Of a stretch of 14,068 bases of DNA, positions 7,191-14,068 are shown one piece after another (within the stretch, counting starts at the first letter, position 1; every line of letters starts with the position of its first letter). The notes under the pieces were generated by a model, which saw only the letters and a list, made by a program, of their open reading frames with translations, ran no database searches and was not told where the DNA came from. The position numbers were made by a program, and so were the translations under genes. Origin of the DNA: an uncultured Oscillospiraceae bacterium (GTDB lineage Bacteria; Bacillota; Clostridia; Oscillospirales; Acutalibacteraceae); contig USHL01000015.1 in assembly GCA_900554525.1 (NCBI GenBank), positions 1-14,068 of the forward strand. Direction: 5' to 3'.

Positions 7191-8582
7191 ATGATATACG
7201 AGGGAAACAGCGCAAGGGATATAAAGATTGCGTATATAGGCGGCGGCTCGCGCGGCTGGGCGTGGGGACTTATGTCGGATCTCGCCAAGGCGGGGGATAT
7301 AAACGGTTCGGTATATCTTTACGATATAGATTTCGAGGCCGCCCGTCGCAACGAGATTATAGGCAATAAAGCGGGCAGCGCCGAGGGGGCGGTTTCCGAC
7401 TGGAAATACAAGGCTGTAAAAACTATCGGAGAAGCGCTCGACGGCGCAGACTTTGTTATAATTTCCATACTTCCCGGCACCTTTGACGAGATGGAAAGCG
7501 ATGTTCATGCTCCGGAAAAATATGGGATTTATCAGCCGGTGGGAGATTCGACCGGTCCGGGAGGAATAATCCGCGCTCTCAGAACCGTACCTATGTATGA
7601 GGAAATCGCCGGGGCAATAAAAAAGCATTCTCCCGATGCGTGGGTCATAAACTATACTAATCCTATGACGGTATGCGTAAATACGCTTTACAGGGTATTC
7701 CCGGAAATAAAGGCCTTTGGCTGCTGCCATGAGGTGTTCGGAACCCAGAAGCTGCTGGCGTCGGCCGCCGCAGAGCTTTTAGGCGTGGAAAAACCGGAGC
7801 GCCGGGAAATAAAGGTTAATGTCGTCGGCGTGAATCATTTCACATGGCTTACCGAGGCGCATTACAGAAATTATGATCTTTTTCCCGTTTACCGCGAGCT
7901 TGTAAATAAGTATTATGAAGCGGGCTGGTCCGACGGCAAGGACGATAACTGGCTCAATAACTGCTTTGCCTCAATGCAGAGGGTCAAGTTCGACCTTTTC
8001 AGACGGTTTGGCTGCATCGCCGCCGCCGGCGACCGTCATTTGGCGGAATTTTGTCCGGGCGACTGGTATCTTTCCGATCCTGAAACTGTGAATAACTGGA
8101 AATTTGCTCTGACACCGGTTGAATGGCGGCGCGGTGACCTGAAACGCAGGCTTGAGCGCAGTGAACGTCTGATAAGCGGGGAGGAAGCTTTTGAGCTCAG
8201 GGAAACCGGAGAGGACGGGGTAAACCAGATACGCGCGCTGATAGGTATTGAGGATATGCTTACCAATGTCAATATTCCTAACCGCGGCCAGATACCCAAT
8301 CTTCCGCTGGGAGCGGTGGTGGAGACCAACGCGCGTTTTACGGCAGACACAGTGACGCCGGTGCTTGCAGGCGGACTGCCGGAAAGCATCTATCCGCTGG
8401 TGGCAAGGATTTCCGGCGAGCAGCAGCTCATTACAAGAGCGGCGCTTGAACGCGATCTGCCGCTCGCTTTTGAGGCTTTCGCAAATGATCCGCTTGTACG
8501 GCTTCCGCTTGCAAAGGCTGAGGAATTATTCGGGGAAATGCTTCAAAATACAAAGAAATATCTTTCAATGTATAAATTATAA
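7191..8582 (+). CDS. glycoside hydrolase family 4 (NAD- and metal-dependent alpha-glycosidase type)
   Basis: This 463-residue cytoplasmic enzyme has no signal peptide. The ATG at 7191 is chosen because AGGAGA (7180-7185) lies just upstream; an in-frame GTG at 7143 has no comparable site. GH4 enzymes cleave glycosides by NAD-dependent oxidation at C3, elimination and re-addition, and need a divalent metal, usually Mn2+. Visible features are the Rossmann nucleotide-binding start IAYIGGGSRGWA (residues 13-24), GDSTGPGG (118-125), NPM (157-159), the metal-ligand Cys in CCHEV (Cys179), and the metal-ligand His in GVNHFTW (His216). Characterised relatives include alpha-glucosidases, alpha-galactosidases, alpha-glucuronidases, alpha-galacturonidases (LplD type) and 6-phospho-glycosidases. 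The ABC importer makes an unphosphorylated substrate more likely. Exact sugar specificity is not decided. It is the last gene before the terminator. Confidence 0.92.
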   Translation: MIYEGNSARDIKIAYIGGGSRGWAWGLMSDLAKAGDINGSVYLYDIDFEAARRNEIIGNKAGSAEGAVSDWKYKAVKTIGEALDGADFVIISILPGTFDEMESDVHAPEKYGIYQPVGDSTGPGGIIRALRTVPMYEEIAGAIKKHSPDAWVINYTNPMTVCVNTLYRVFPEIKAFGCCHEVFGTQKLLASAAAELLGVEKPERREIKVNVVGVNHFTWLTEAHYRNYDLFPVYRELVNKYYEAGWSDGKDDNWLNNCFASMQRVKFDLFRRFGCIAAAGDRHLAEFCPGDWYLSDPETVNNWKFALTPVEWRRGDLKRRLERSERLISGEEAFELRETGEDGVNQIRALIGIEDMLTNVNIPNRGQIPNLPLGAVVETNARFTADTVTPVLAGGLPESIYPLVARISGEQQLITRAALERDLPLAFEAFANDPLVRLPLAKAEELFGEMLQNTKKYLSMYKL

Positions 8583-8588
8583 AAACAG

Positions 8589-8615
8589 AAGGACGGCGTC
8601 GGCCGTCCTTTTTTT
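8589..8615 (+). terminator. intrinsic terminator, probably bidirectional
   Basis: A perfect nine-base stem AAGGACGGC / GCCGTCCTT (8589-8597 and 8602-8610) with a GTCG loop is followed by a T-run to 8615. It lies seven bases after the GH4 stop and closes the plus-strand operon. Read on the minus strand, the same stem is followed by a T-rich stretch (CTGTTTTT), so it may also stop the convergent sensor operon. Confidence 0.92.
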
Positions 8616-8655
8616 ATGCGGATTTTTCCTTATGCAGGCGGGTTTATTTACGCAG

Positions 8656-8696
8656 GAAAAACGGTTTGTTTCGATTATTGTCATACATAAAACCGT
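8656..8696 (-). terminator. weak candidate terminator of the minus-strand sensor operon
   Basis: Arms ACGGTTT (8661-8667) and AAACCGT (8690-8696) can pair around a 22-base loop, and on the minus strand the second arm runs into TTTTT. The stem is short and the loop long, so this is weak. The rest of the gap between the convergent operons (8616-8811) shows no gene with a ribosome binding site and no other clear signal. Confidence 0.25.
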
Positions 8697-8811
8697 GATG
8701 AACTGAGTTTTGCGGCAAGCATACGGGGGCAATCTTATTCCTGACAATCATTAAAAAGATGCCGGATTATCAATGTCGTTCACCGTCTGAGCCTTTTTAC
8801 ACTAAACACCG

Positions 8812-10062
8812 TTACCAAGCCGTTATATCCGAGCAAAGGCGCTCCGCCGTTTTTTCGGCTGAAAGTCTGCCGGACCCGAAAAGACCGACGGCCTCATAAA
8901 TTCCGTCCGCGCGTCCGTCGTCCCAGTTTTCGGAAATATACACTGTCTCCGTCAGATTTGAAGCCAGTGCTTCATATAAATGCTGAACATTTTCGGGAAT
9001 GGAACGGCTGCCGTAGGAAATTTTGCAGGCGAGCGGAATATGTGTGTCCGAAAGCAGGTTTATAAGGTTTTTCGGCTCAAAAAGCAGCTCTAAAAAGGCG
9101 AGGGCACAAGCGCGGTCGGCAGTCTGCCGGACAGAAACCGTATCAGCGCGTACCACAATGAAGGCCTGCTCACCGTCTGCACAGAAAAGGCTCGGTGCAA
9201 GGGTTTCTTCGGAAAGGGAGGACATGCTGTTTTCTGCTTCGGCAAGCTCCGCAAAAGAGCAGACAAGCGCCGACGCTCTTGCTGAAGTAAAGGCTTTTAC
9301 CGCGTCGGGAGTAAAGCTTAAAAGGCCCTCGTCTCTAAGCTTAGAAAGGCGACCGATCGCATTTTCAAGAACCGCTTTGTTGAATCTGGCGTCTGCAAGC
9401 TCCTGTGACGAGCCTCCGTTTGCAAGATAAAGCGGTGCTACGGCGGCCCAGAAAAGCAGTTCGGGATCATCCGCCGGGCAAACCGCCGGGAACTGTTTCG
9501 CGAGACTCAGCTTTTGCAGATCTTCATAATTATAGGGCGGAGTACATTTTTCACGGTCATAGAACAGGGTGTCGTACCATATGCTGTCGATATGCAGAAA
9601 CAGCGGTATGCCGACAATATTTTCGCCGCTTTTGCGCAGCAGTGAATTGCTTATTATATCGCCCGGAACCGCGCTGTCTATCGGCATAAGGCCGTCGGAC
9701 GGCGGGGTATCGGTAATGAGCAGGTCCGCGGAATCGGCGTCGCCGGTCCATTCGACAGCGAGAGCGGAGTAAACACCGCCCGCGGTGCGGAATATTCTCT
9801 CGAGGGCGCTGCGGTAGCAGGGATCGGAATATACCGTCAGTCTGCCCGAAATCCGTTTGCTGCCGTTCGGGTCAGAACTTTTGCTGCCGTCGTTTTCCCC
9901 GCAGGATACAAGCACAAATACCGAGCTCAGTATAATGCATATTATTTTTAAGAGTAGGGCCCGCGGGCGTTGCTGCTTTGATGCGGAATGCTTTTTTGCC
10001 CGCTGCTTCATTCGGGAGGGCATCGCGCCGGCACCGCAGGGCAGGGGCTTAAGGCTTTTCAT
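8812..10062 (-). CDS. solute-binding-like lipoprotein of the two-component operon
   Basis: This 416-residue protein is the third gene of the sensor operon. The ATG at 10062 is preferred because GGAGGA (10073-10068) lies upstream; in-frame ATGs at 10023 and 10011 lack such a site. It overlaps the regulator gene by 14 bases. The signal region is unusual: about 34 mostly basic or polar residues precede the hydrophobic core, and the lipobox LVSC puts the lipidated Cys at residue 54. The mature part (RLTVYSDPCYRSALERIFRT, then ADLLITDTPP, IPLFLHIDSIWYDTLFYDRE) has the layout of type 2 periplasmic binding proteins of the sugar-binding class, but it is divergent. Position in a kinase-regulator operon rather than a transport operon suggests a ligand-sensing partner of the kinase. 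A transport role remains possible. Ligand unknown. Confidence 0.8.
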   Translation of the reverse strand: MKSLKPLPCGAGAMPSRMKQRAKKHSASKQQRPRALLLKIICIILSSVFVLVSCGENDGSKSSDPNGSKRISGRLTVYSDPCYRSALERIFRTAGGVYSALAVEWTGDADSADLLITDTPPSDGLMPIDSAVPGDIISNSLLRKSGENIVGIPLFLHIDSIWYDTLFYDREKCTPPYNYEDLQKLSLAKQFPAVCPADDPELLFWAAVAPLYLANGGSSQELADARFNKAVLENAIGRLSKLRDEGLLSFTPDAVKAFTSARASALVCSFAELAEAENSMSSLSEETLAPSLFCADGEQAFIVVRADTVSVRQTADRACALAFLELLFEPKNLINLLSDTHIPLACKISYGSRSIPENVQHLYEALASNLTETVYISENWDDGRADGIYEAVGLFGSGRLSAEKTAERLCSDITAW

Positions 10063-10828
10063 TATTTTCCTCCGTCGCAGTCTTCCGGTACTGTATAGGC
10101 TGAATCCCGGTCATTTCCTTGAAAATCCGGCTGAAGTATTTGGAATTCCCGAAGCCTACCGTCTCACTTATATAATCTATTGAGCGGTTTGTGGTGCGCA
10201 GCAGCTCCTTGGCACGCCCGATACGTATATTCAACAGATAATCGCTGTAATTTACCCCTACCTGCTGTTTAAAAATACGGCTTATGTAGCTTGCGTTGAA
10301 GAAGAAGGTTTCTTCAAGCGTTTTGAGGGTTATGCTGCGGCTGTAATTGGCTTCGAGATACCGTTTGATTTTTTCTACCAGCAGGTCGGAGCGTTCGGCT
10401 TCGCTGTCTGCCGATTTCTCTGCGGAAGAAGGAGCCTTTTCTCCCGCAAGCTTGGCTTTCAGTCTGGTTATGCTTTTGCGCAGCTCCTCAGAGGAAACAG
10501 GCTTGAGCAGAAAATCGAAGACTCCGGCGCGCAGCGCATCCCTTGCATAGTCAAATTCATCGTAGCCGGTCATCACAATTATTTCGGTATCGGGCAGATC
10601 TTGCTTAACTGCCTTTGAAAGCTCTATGCCGCCGACGAAAGGCATTTTGAGGTCGGTTATGACTAAATCGGGATTAAGCCTGTGTATGAGCGGCAGCGCG
10701 TCGCGGCCGTTTTCAGCTTCGCCGCAGATGACGATATCCTCTCCGAGCGCCTCAAGCAGCTTTTTGGCGCCGATTCGTATAATCTTTTCATCGTCGGCAA
10801 TAAATACCGAAAGAGTTTTACCGCTCAT
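10049..10828 (-). CDS. response regulator, receiver plus AraC-type DNA-binding domain (YesN-like)
   Basis: This 259-residue regulator starts at the ATG at 10828, within the last 11 bases of the kinase gene. Its ribosome binding site AAGGAGG lies inside the kinase coding sequence, indicating coupled translation. The N-terminal receiver domain has the acidic pair Asp12/Asp13, the phospho-acceptor Asp59 (ITDLKMP), Thr87 (MTGYDEF) and Lys109 (LLKPVS). An acidic, Ser/Ala-rich linker follows at about 128-150. The C-terminal AraC/XylS domain (about 152-252) has both helix-turn-helix parts, including the signature region VGFGNSKYFSRIFKEMTGI. Such regulators typically activate sugar uptake and degradation genes in response to a YesM-type kinase. 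The convergent importer/GH4 operon is the obvious candidate target, but its promoter is outside the window, so this cannot be checked here. Confidence 0.95.
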   Translation of the reverse strand: MSGKTLSVFIADDEKIIRIGAKKLLEALGEDIVICGEAENGRDALPLIHRLNPDLVITDLKMPFVGGIELSKAVKQDLPDTEIIVMTGYDEFDYARDALRAGVFDFLLKPVSSEELRKSITRLKAKLAGEKAPSSAEKSADSEAERSDLLVEKIKRYLEANYSRSITLKTLEETFFFNASYISRIFKQQVGVNYSDYLLNIRIGRAKELLRTTNRSIDYISETVGFGNSKYFSRIFKEMTGIQPIQYRKTATEENNEKP

Positions 10829-12659
10829 TTACGTTTCCTCCTTTTGAATTTTCAAAACGGTAAAGCGCCGTGGCATTTTCGAGCGCAGGTATTTTAAAGG
10901 AGACTGTTGTACCTTGATCCGGCAGGCTTTCTATTTTAAGGCAGCACTGTTCGGAAAAATAGAGACGCAGGCGCTCGTTTACGTTATAGAGACCTATTCC
11001 GTGTCCGGAGGGCGGCTCGCCGCCGCTGAGCCGGCCGCGAAGCTTTTCAAGGGAGTTCGCGTCCATACCGCGGCCGTTGTCGTGTACGGAAACGGCGATA
11101 TTGCCGTTTTCCGCCGATATTTTCACGGTTACTGTGCAGGTATGCTCAATATCCCTGAAGCCATGGGAAAAGCAGTTTTCGAGAATGGGCTGCAGAAGTA
11201 TTTTCGGCATTTTAAGGTCCAATGCTTTCTCATCGGCTTCACAGACGGTTTCTAATTTTTCCTGGAGCCGAAGCTTTTGCAGGGAAAGGTAATTTTCCGC
11301 CTGAGCGAGTTCTTCCCGGACGGTAACCAGCCTGTTGCTCTCACGTACGTTATATCGGAAAAGGGAGGAAAGCTGAACCAGTGCGTCGGCGATGGCGGTT
11401 TTGTCTTCGATGACCGCCATCATTCGTATGGTGTCGAGCGAGTTGTAAAGAAAATGCGGATTTATCTGGCTTTGCAGCATCTGATATTTGGCGATATTTT
11501 CCCGCTCCTCCGAAAGCGCCGCGGCGGAAATGAGCCGATTAAGTTCCCCGATAAGACGGTTGAAGCCGTCGTAAAGCTCACCGAATTCATCGCTTCGGTT
11601 TTCCTCTATCCGCACGTCGAGGTCGCCTTCGCCGACCTTTTGCATTTTGGACTGCAAAAGACGTATCGGCTTGGTGAATGAAACTGAGATTATGACCGTA
11701 ATAGCCGAGATTATAACAGCGGAAACAACGCAAAGCAGTATAAAGCTCTTCTGTAATTTTGCGGAATTTGAAATTATATGCTTATATGGGAGCGCCGCCA
11801 GTACCGACCAGCCGGTTTCCCCGACAGGACTGCTGACGAGCAGCCAGTCGCTGTCTGCGGCCTTGGTTTTGCGGAGCAGCTCACCAGATGCGAAAAGCCG
11901 AAGCATTTGTTTTGTGCGGCCGGAGTCGGTATCGGTCGAGTATACCGCTCTTCCCGCGGAGTCGGTTATGTAAAGCTGGGAGCCTGTGCCGAAGTCAACG
12001 CTGCCGCATATTTCGCTGAGACGGCTGACGGGACATTCCGCGAATATATAACCTGTCTGCTGTGTAAGAGGGAAATCGCCGGCGGTAGGCGTATCGGTGC
12101 ATTTATAGCCTACCGTAAATACAGACTCCGGCGCCGAAAAGGAATAGTCGGCCGGTTTTACGGGTAAGAGCACCGTGTTCCCGGTAGAAGAGCGCAGCGG
12201 CTCGTAATAATCGTCGCTGAGCTTAGAGAGCAGGCGGTCATATTTGCCGTCGGCAAACGAAAGGGTCTTGCCGTTGAGGGCGGCGGCCGTGACCGAATAA
12301 ATATCTCCGCCGGTGCGCCAGAGCTGCTCTAACTGCTCAAGCGCTGCATTTTCAAGAATCATAAGCTCTTTAGGGTCGCTTTCAATGCCAGTCACCTCGT
12401 TGCGAAGGTAGCGCGGTATCGCCTCTCCGTTTTCGGACATGCGCGCGATTTGATCGACGCGGGTGATATATTCGGAAAAAACGATGCTTATCTGCTTGGT
12501 CATTTGAGTATAGGTTTCGGAAGCCTCACGCTCAAGCTCGGAGTTTCCGGTATAAAACATTATGAAACCGAATACTGACATCGGTATAATCAAAGATGCC
12601 AGAAATACACACAGCATTTTTGTCCGCACATTAAAGCGCGGTGTGATACGCTTTTTCAT
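10818..12659 (-). CDS. sensor histidine kinase (YesM/LytS-type)
   Basis: This 613-residue membrane kinase starts at the ATG at 12659, six bases after GGGAGG. TM1 lies at about residues 14-36. A large extracellular sensor region of about 260 residues, Cache-like in layout, follows to about residue 305, then TM2 (FILLCVVSAVIISAITVIIS). The HAMP linker begins at TKPIRLLQSKMQKVGEGDLD. The His_kinase domain has the phospho-acceptor His402 in QSQINPHFLYNSLD, typical of the YesM family. The ATP-binding domain shows the N-box Asn495 (PILENCFSHG), the G1 box DNGRGMD (Asp527) and the G2 box GHGIGLYNVNERL. All key residues are present. It is the first gene of an operon with its regulator and a binding-protein-like lipoprotein. 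The extracellular domain could sense sugar directly or through that lipoprotein. Confidence 0.95.
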   Translation of the reverse strand: MKKRITPRFNVRTKMLCVFLASLIIPMSVFGFIMFYTGNSELEREASETYTQMTKQISIVFSEYITRVDQIARMSENGEAIPRYLRNEVTGIESDPKELMILENAALEQLEQLWRTGGDIYSVTAAALNGKTLSFADGKYDRLLSKLSDDYYEPLRSSTGNTVLLPVKPADYSFSAPESVFTVGYKCTDTPTAGDFPLTQQTGYIFAECPVSRLSEICGSVDFGTGSQLYITDSAGRAVYSTDTDSGRTKQMLRLFASGELLRKTKAADSDWLLVSSPVGETGWSVLAALPYKHIISNSAKLQKSFILLCVVSAVIISAITVIISVSFTKPIRLLQSKMQKVGEGDLDVRIEENRSDEFGELYDGFNRLIGELNRLISAAALSEERENIAKYQMLQSQINPHFLYNSLDTIRMMAVIEDKTAIADALVQLSSLFRYNVRESNRLVTVREELAQAENYLSLQKLRLQEKLETVCEADEKALDLKMPKILLQPILENCFSHGFRDIEHTCTVTVKISAENGNIAVSVHDNGRGMDANSLEKLRGRLSGGEPPSGHGIGLYNVNERLRLYFSEQCCLKIESLPDQGTTVSFKIPALENATALYRFENSKGGNVNER

Positions 12660-12688
12660 TTCTGCCTCCCTGACTGATTATATGATAA

Positions 12689-12718
12689 ATTGTACACCAT
12701 TTTAAAATATTATACAAT
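12689..12718. promoter_or_regulatory. 30-bp dyad upstream of the kinase, candidate operator
   Basis: Arms ATTGTA (12689-12694) and TACAAT (12713-12718) flank a perfectly palindromic core ATTTTAAAAT (12699-12708), with four bases on each side. The whole is centred on one axis and 12 of 15 base pairs match. It begins 30 bases upstream of the kinase start. Minus-strand TATAAT-like sequences lie inside it (12714-12709) and just downstream (12682-12677), so a bound protein could block or position RNA polymerase. I find no convincing -35 element for either, so the exact promoter is not assigned. Confidence 0.45.
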
Positions 12719-12805
12719 GATTTTTATTTACTTTTTCATACTTAAAGGTAACTTATTTTTACTTTTAACACAGGTCATGCGGATCTCCCCTCTTGTTTGT
12801 CCGGA

Positions 12806-12829
12806 TGCGAATATATATCAATATTCGCA
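12806..12829. repeat. inverted repeat in the gap between kinase and asparagine synthase
   Basis: A nine-base perfect stem (TGCGAATAT / ATATTCGCA) with a six-base ATATCA loop lies 72 bases beyond the stop of the asparagine synthase gene. There is no T-run on either strand, so a standard terminator is not supported; it could be a weak 3' structure or an operator. The rest of the 241-base gap (12660-12900) is AT-rich next to the kinase and holds no gene that I can support. Confidence 0.35.
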
Positions 12830-12900
12830 CCAAAAAGCGAAATAGCCTCCACCACCCGAAAAACTATATCAAAGCAGTTTTCCCCTGTAATGTCCCATAC

Positions 12901-14068
12901 TTATGACACATCAAACTGCCGTGCAAAAAGTTCAACCGCGAGAAATTCATAGATAGACGGTTCCGCTTGATTGCGGGTTACCATCTGTGCAAGCGCCTCT
13001 TTTTTGAAGTACTTCTCTGTACGGCAATCCTCAATGTACGCCAACAGATAATCCCGCGAAAACCTCCTGCCCCACTGTGTCACAGGCGCTCCAAAGCCCA
13101 TTTTATTCGTGCGCCAGGTAACTTCCCGAGGCATTCTTCTGTCAAATGCCTGCCGCATCAGATACTTGGTGTAACCATTTTTGATCTTGTACTCAGGTGG
13201 AATCCGACAGCACAGTTCCACGAACTGATAGTCCATAAAAGGAATCCGGCTTTCAATTGAAGCCGACATATACAACCGGTCGTCATAGCGTACAATATGT
13301 GTCAACTGGGTTGCCGTCAACTCCGTGTATTGGAGATTTTCCAGTATTTTTGGATACAGCAACTCCCGCAACTCCACACGATTGCGCTGGTCTAACAGGT
13401 CGGGGTTGATGAACCGGCCGGCACGATGAAGCTGCCGTGAGTCCCGCACCACTGGCTGATTAAAGTAGAGCGCATAAGCGGCCAGATCTCTCACAGATAA
13501 TTTGGAATGGCGACTGGCCTGACGAAATTCTGACACCAGAGTCTTCCACTGCTTTCTCTTGATCAGGGATGCGAAAAAGAATGCATAATAACGCTCGTAG
13601 CCAAGCATCAATTCATCACCACACTGGCCATTGAGAATCACCTTATAGCCGCGGCGATTGATTTCATCCAACAAAAATTTGCTGCCTAAAAGAGAGAGTC
13701 CACAGCTCCCTTCTACATGCCACACCAAATTCTCAAAACGCTTTTCAATGTCCTCGGCATCCGGTAGGATCTGGTTACCTGTACAGCCGCAGGAACGGTT
13801 GATAAGATCGGCAAAGAACCACTCGTCACAGGAGTTGTTACCAGGATAACTGGTAGTAAACGTTTGCAACCGTGAGGGGTCTTCCATCTGCGAACACATC
13901 TCAGTAACCATGCAGGAGGAATCCAGCCCTCCGGACAAAAGCGCCCCCAGGGGGGCGTCGCTACGCATACGCCAGCGGCAAGACCTGGAAAACTCCTCTG
14001 TCACCAACCGCACCCACTCCGCCTCGGTTTTACTGTTATCATAATGAACATGCAACGTCCAATAGGAA
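12901..14068 (-). CDS. asnB: asparagine synthase (glutamine-hydrolysing) family, synthetase part, 5' partial
   Basis: The frame is open through the right edge (codons for S-Y-W-T precede a TTG at 14055). Only the C-terminal, ATP-dependent synthetase domain is visible, about 388 residues. The N-terminal glutaminase domain, if present, lies outside. Family enzymes adenylate aspartate and transfer ammonia from glutamine; relatives in surface-polysaccharide and peptide clusters amidate other acids. The PP-loop SGGLDSS is intact (13915-13935). ASIESRIPFMDYQFVEL and the later NKMGFGAPVTQW are family hallmarks. The loop usually read GQGGDE is here GQCGDE (13612-13629), followed by LMLGYERYY rather than the common LFGGY pattern. 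Eleven cysteines are present. Only one of 15 Ile codons is ATA, unlike the sugar operon, suggesting a separate or transferred neighbourhood. A true housekeeping asparagine synthase is less likely than a cluster-specific amidotransferase. Confidence 0.85.
   Translation of the reverse strand, partial: SYWTLHVHYDNSKTEAEWVRLVTEEFSRSCRWRMRSDAPLGALLSGGLDSSCMVTEMCSQMEDPSRLQTFTTSYPGNNSCDEWFFADLINRSCGCTGNQILPDAEDIEKRFENLVWHVEGSCGLSLLGSKFLLDEINRRGYKVILNGQCGDELMLGYERYYAFFFASLIKRKQWKTLVSEFRQASRHSKLSVRDLAAYALYFNQPVVRDSRQLHRAGRFINPDLLDQRNRVELRELLYPKILENLQYTELTATQLTHIVRYDDRLYMSASIESRIPFMDYQFVELCCRIPPEYKIKNGYTKYLMRQAFDRRMPREVTWRTNKMGFGAPVTQWGRRFSRDYLLAYIEDCRTEKYFKKEALAQMVTRNQAEPSIYEFLAVELFARQFDVS

Noticed and set aside
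7173..7201. TTGACA resembling a -35 box before the GH4 gene
   Set aside because: The best -10 (TATACG) would fall inside the start of the coding sequence, so a promoter for this gene is not supported.
6546..7730. Long open frame of 394 codons on the minus strand
   Set aside because: It lies antisense to the binding protein and GH4 genes, whose products are recognisable families; its translation shows no family features and no ribosome binding site was evident. It is a shadow of the codon bias.
8616..8690. 24-codon open frame in the gap between the convergent operons
   Set aside because: It starts within the terminator T-run region and has no ribosome binding site.
1..14068. CRISPR arrays, tRNA or rRNA genes, insertion sequences, phage genes
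   Set aside because: No regularly spaced repeats, no recognisable RNA gene, and no transposase or integrase motifs were seen on either strand.

Overview
The window looks like a piece of a Gram-positive Firmicutes chromosome or metagenomic contig, most likely Clostridia (Oscillospiraceae/Lachnospiraceae-like). The reasons are three lipoprotein signal peptides with lipobox cysteines, strong GGAGG ribosome binding sites, a YesM/YesN-type two-component system, and a binding-protein-dependent sugar importer without its own ATPase gene. Base composition appears moderate, with abundant ATA isoleucine codons in the left part. I see no tRNA, rRNA, CRISPR array, transposase or integrase.

Layout. (1) Positions 1-8615, plus strand: a tightly packed operon whose promoter lies left of the window. 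It contains a 5'-truncated membrane protein (NHL-type beta-propeller blades, a TPR-like helical piece, a YIP1-like membrane domain), a DUF5696-type lipoprotein, two MalF/MalG-type permeases, a family 1 sugar-binding lipoprotein interrupted by a one-base frameshift in a run of seven A, and a glycoside hydrolase family 4 enzyme. It ends at a clear intrinsic terminator. (2) Positions 8812-12659, minus strand, convergent to the first operon: a three-gene operon whose reading frames overlap end to start. It encodes a YesM-type sensor histidine kinase, an AraC-type response regulator and a solute-binding-like lipoprotein. A 30-bp dyad lies just upstream of the kinase. (3) Positions 12901-14068, minus strand: the C-terminal synthetase part of a divergent asparagine synthase, with different codon use and probably belonging to a different gene neighbourhood.

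Working model (inference). The lipoprotein, kinase and regulator form a three-component sensor for an extracellular sugar. The regulator could activate the convergent operon. The plus-strand lipoprotein captures an oligosaccharide or glycoside, the two permeases import it with a shared MsmK-type ATPase encoded elsewhere, and the GH4 enzyme cleaves it in the cytoplasm. The DUF5696 lipoprotein and the NHL/YIP1 membrane protein would act at the cell surface in the same process; their roles are not known. The most notable points are the frameshifted binding protein, the uncharacterised DUF5696 plus NHL-YIP1 pair in a sugar-uptake operon, and the overlapping kinase-regulator-binding-protein cassette.
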